Positions 23,274 through 24,588 of a stretch of DNA of 24,588 nt are shown here, piece by piece. Within the stretch, counting starts at the first letter, position 1; every line of letters begins with the position of its first letter. The DNA lies in the NCBI GenBank assembly GCA_016784195.1, contig JADHVE010000013.1, forward strand, positions 1 to 24,588. The letters run 5' to 3'. The notes below the pieces were generated by a model that searched no databases, was not told the origin of the DNA, and saw only the letters and a list, made by a program, of their open reading frames with translations. The position numbers and the translations under genes were made by a program. The stretch comes from Candidatus Woesearchaeota archaeon. Lineage in GTDB: Archaea > Nanobdellota > Nanobdellia > Woesearchaeales > GW2011-AR4.

Positions 23274-23390
23274 TTATTTCTCTTTAAACTCATCCATCAG
23301 ATCAGTGTAATTGTAAAACTCACCTTGTAAAAATTCTTCCTTGTGTTTTTTGAACAGCTCTTTTTGTGCTTTATGATCTTTAAGCCTCAT
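23274..23390 (-). CDS. Possible 38-residue small protein
   Basis: A short reading frame from ATG 23388-23390 to TAA 23274-23276 encodes a highly charged helical peptide, starting MRLKDHKAQKELFKKHKEEF and ending with GEFYNYTDLMDEFKEK. A TATA box (GTTTATATAAT, 23411-23421) is centred about 26 bp before the ATG, the same leaderless layout as neighbouring real genes, and this is the main support. The end loosely resembles the C-terminal part of small antitoxins that carry GEFY-type tails, but there is no toxin beside it. It could be a free-standing small protein, a decayed fragment, or chance. Confidence 0.4.
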   Translation of the reverse strand: MRLKDHKAQKELFKKHKEEFLQGEFYNYTDLMDEFKEK

Positions 23391-23410
23391 ACCGCAAGAT
23401 TTATATATTT

Positions 23411-23421
23411 ATTATATAAAC
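23411..23421 (-). promoter_or_regulatory. TATA box of the 38-residue ORF
   Basis: Minus-strand GTTTATATAAT, spaced for onset at the ATG at 23390. A second TATA-like ATATATAAAT lies closer (23399-23408), too near to serve that start. Confidence 0.4.
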
Positions 23422-23553
23422 TTAATGTTATTATAGTAACAAATCAATTAATATCTTATAAAACAATAAGAATATAATAAATCCTTTAAAAATAACCTCT
23501 AACATCCCTCCACCCACAAAAGTTTATAATTATTTTATTTTTATTGAAATTTT

Positions 23554-23581
23554 AAAAAATAAAAAATAAAAAATAAAAAAT
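23554..23581. repeat. Short tandem repeat, AAAAAAT x 4
   Basis: Four perfect copies of a 7-bp unit lie in the 284-bp AT-rich gap between 23391 and 23674. Apart from the TATA box at its left end, that gap shows nothing else recognisable. The repeat is about 95 bp upstream of the ACT-domain gene and could be a slippage-prone tract. Confidence 0.85.
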
Positions 23582-23674
23582 AAACAAAAGATAAATCAAA
23601 AAATCATATTCAAATAATTGTGAATCTATAAAAAAAGAATTGGAAAATAAATTTAATGGTTAAAAATTAATAAA

Positions 23675-24325
23675 ATGGTAACCACGAGTCATCTAGTAAA
23701 AAAATTATTGGAAAACAAGCCCTTTTTATTGGAAGGCCTAAGCAAAGGGATGATAAGCCATTCCAGCTTAGCAGAAGAGTTAAAGCCTAAAATAGAAGGG
23801 GAGTTAAACAAGAAAGTAAAAGACGCTGCTATAATAATGGCCTTGAGAAGATATTCTGAAGAACTGAATGAAAAGCTCATGCTGAGTAAAAAATTCAATT
23901 TTTCCGGGGAGATCAATATGAAAACCCATATCTGTGATTTTAACGTATTGAAAACTCAGCCTTTATTGGCAAAAATAAAATCTTTATACAATCTGGTTGA
24001 TTTTGAAAAGGGAGATTTTTTAAATATTATTGTAGGGAATAATGAAGTCAGCATTGTCATTAATGAAAAACATAAAGATAAACTTTTGAAATTTTTAAAA
24101 GATGAGAAAATAATCAACAAGGAATTTGGTTTAGTTGCTTTAAACATCACCTTTTCAGGAGATTTCATACATACTCCGGGAATTATTTTTCAGGTAGTAA
24201 GAAAACTGGCATGGGAAAACATAAATGTCTTTGAAGTAATATCGACAATGACAGAATTGACTTTCATCATCGGAAAAAAAGATTCTATGAACTCTTATGA
24301 TATAATGGATCAGCTTGTTAAATAA
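23675..24325 (+). CDS. ACT-domain protein with N-terminal helix-turn-helix-like region
   Basis: 216 residues. Residues 1-65 are helical (LVKKLLENKPFLLEGLSKG, SHSSLAEELKPKIEGEL, VKDAAIIMALRRYSEEL) and look like a winged-helix-type module. The C-terminal 65 residues, beginning VALNITFSGDFIHTPGIIFQ and ending TELTFIIGKKDSMNSYDIM, fit an ACT ligand-binding domain like those of aspartokinase. A middle segment (NIIVGNNEVSIVINEKHKDK) may be a second, degenerate ACT unit. This would suit an amino-acid-responsive regulator or adaptor, but there is no catalytic domain. Start ATG 23675 has no clear Shine-Dalgarno sequence or TATA box at standard spacing. It converges on tRNA-Lys, one base past its stop. 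Confidence 0.65.
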   Translation: MVTTSHLVKKLLENKPFLLEGLSKGMISHSSLAEELKPKIEGELNKKVKDAAIIMALRRYSEELNEKLMLSKKFNFSGEINMKTHICDFNVLKTQPLLAKIKSLYNLVDFEKGDFLNIIVGNNEVSIVINEKHKDKLLKFLKDEKIINKEFGLVALNITFSGDFIHTPGIIFQVVRKLAWENINVFEVISTMTELTFIIGKKDSMNSYDIMDQLVK

Positions 24326-24326
24326 A

Positions 24327-24417
24327 TGGGCCCAACGGGATTCGAACCCGCAACCTCATGGTTTCTACTAATCCATGTTAAGAGCCATGCGCTCTAGCCA
24401 GGTTGAGCTATGAGCCC
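24327..24417 (-). tRNA. tRNA-Lys(CTT) with a 16-nt intron
   Basis: 91 nt, 75 nt after splicing. Acceptor GGGCTCA pairs with TGGGCCC (one G-T pair), discriminator A. The D-stem is GCTC/GAGC, the anticodon stem CATGG/CCATG, the anticodon loop CTCTTAA with anticodon CTT, the variable loop AGGTT, and the T-arm GCGGG-TTCGAAT-CCCGT. No CCA is encoded. Stem continuity requires removal of 16 nt after position 37, the standard archaeal intron site. The overall sequence closely follows archaeal tRNA-Lys. Confidence 0.93.
24363..24378 (-). other. tRNA-Lys intron
   Basis: Minus-strand ACATGGATTAGTAGAA, placed between positions 37 and 38. Because of flanking A residues the borders can slide by one base either way. 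The intron contains CATGG, an exact copy of the 5' anticodon-stem strand. I find only a weak central helix for a bulge-helix-bulge (TCT of the loop with AGA of the intron). Confidence 0.8.
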
Positions 24418-24440
24418 AATAGGGTTTTAAGAATTAGCAT

Positions 24441-24453
24441 TATATATAAAAAG
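24441..24453 (-). promoter_or_regulatory. TATA box of tRNA-Lys
   Basis: Minus-strand CTTTTTATATATA is centred about 30 bp before the 5' end of the tRNA at 24417. Confidence 0.5.
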
Positions 24454-24460
24454 TTATTCT

Positions 24461-24588
24461 TTATAATATCTTCAACTCACCGGTAATCTCATCAATCTTT
24501 TCTGATTCATCAGGCCCAATCGCAGCAGCTGTTTTAGTCCCTGGAGCAACAACAGTCCTGCCTGCATCTGTTATTAAAGAAGCTGTTA
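24461..24588 (-). CDS. pth2: Pth2, peptidyl-tRNA hydrolase (C-terminal part, cut by window edge)
   Basis: The last 42 residues are visible before the TAA at 24461-24463. LITDAGRTVVAPGTKTAAAI followed by GPDESEKIDEITGELKIL is the characteristic C-terminus of archaeal/eukaryotic Pth2, which frees tRNA from prematurely released peptidyl-tRNA. The DAGRT stretch with the conserved Asp and the GPD loop are intact. It lies upstream of tRNA-Lys on the same strand and ends 43 bp before it, but the tRNA has its own TATA box. The N-terminus lies outside the window. Confidence 0.92.
   Translation of the reverse strand, partial: TASLITDAGRTVVAPGTKTAAAIGPDESEKIDEITGELKIL

Noticed and set aside
23391..23674. 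AT-rich gap as a possible replication origin.
   Set aside because: It has an AAAAAAT tandem repeat and high AT content, but no origin recognition box inverted repeats and no cdc6/orc1 gene nearby.

Overview
The window looks like a stretch of chromosome from an AT-rich archaeon. The archaeal markers are formate-dependent PurP enzymes, a class I lysyl-tRNA synthetase, a Pth2-type peptidyl-tRNA hydrolase, an intron-bearing tRNA-Lys, and TATA-type promoters about 25 bp upstream of many start codons, which implies leaderless mRNAs. An S-layer-like secreted protein, an Ada-type zinc-domain protein and some bacterial-looking enzymes (Glk, SemiSWEET, PurT, RimB/RimK) fit a DPANN lineage such as Woesearchaeota. 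That placement is inferred from gene content; no rRNA is present to confirm it.

Region 1 (1-4576, all minus strand) is a purine and one-carbon block. It holds purN, purT and the start of purH as one run, then folD and glyA. Region 2 (4689-6737) pairs a SemiSWEET sugar transporter divergently with a glucokinase, followed by a cyclase/formamidase-like hydrolase. Region 3 (6742-14162) returns to purines: 5-formyl-THF cyclo-ligase overlapping purD, divergent purF, a run of S-layer-like protein, purP and a DUF2391 membrane protein, and a second purP. Region 4 (14233-18238) has a ZIP metal transporter, an Ada-zinc-domain coiled-coil protein, a GT-B glycosyltransferase and purA. Region 5 (18298-24588) is translation-related: a DEAD-box helicase with a long leader, rimK and rimB, lysS, two small unknown proteins, an ACT-domain protein, tRNA-Lys(CTT) and the end of pth2.

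The purine genes cover PRPP amination (PurF), glycine ligation (PurD), both types of GAR formylation (PurN with folate, PurT with formate), formate-dependent AICAR formylation (two PurP paralogs), IMP cyclisation (PurH) and the first step to AMP (PurA). GlyA, FolD and the cyclo-ligase feed and recycle formyl-THF. PurL/Q/S, PurM, PurE/K, PurC and PurB are not in the window.

The most unusual items are: two collinear ~145-nt intergenic elements of unknown nature (3141-3282 and 12886-13033); a PurP paralog whose glycine-rich loop is altered and which is translationally coupled to an S-layer-like protein; a RimK with a C-terminal AbrB-like domain; a 16-nt tRNA intron that repeats the 5' anticodon-stem sequence; and a recurring GGGTGGTAT leader motif. 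I saw no CRISPR array, insertion sequence, prophage or defence system.
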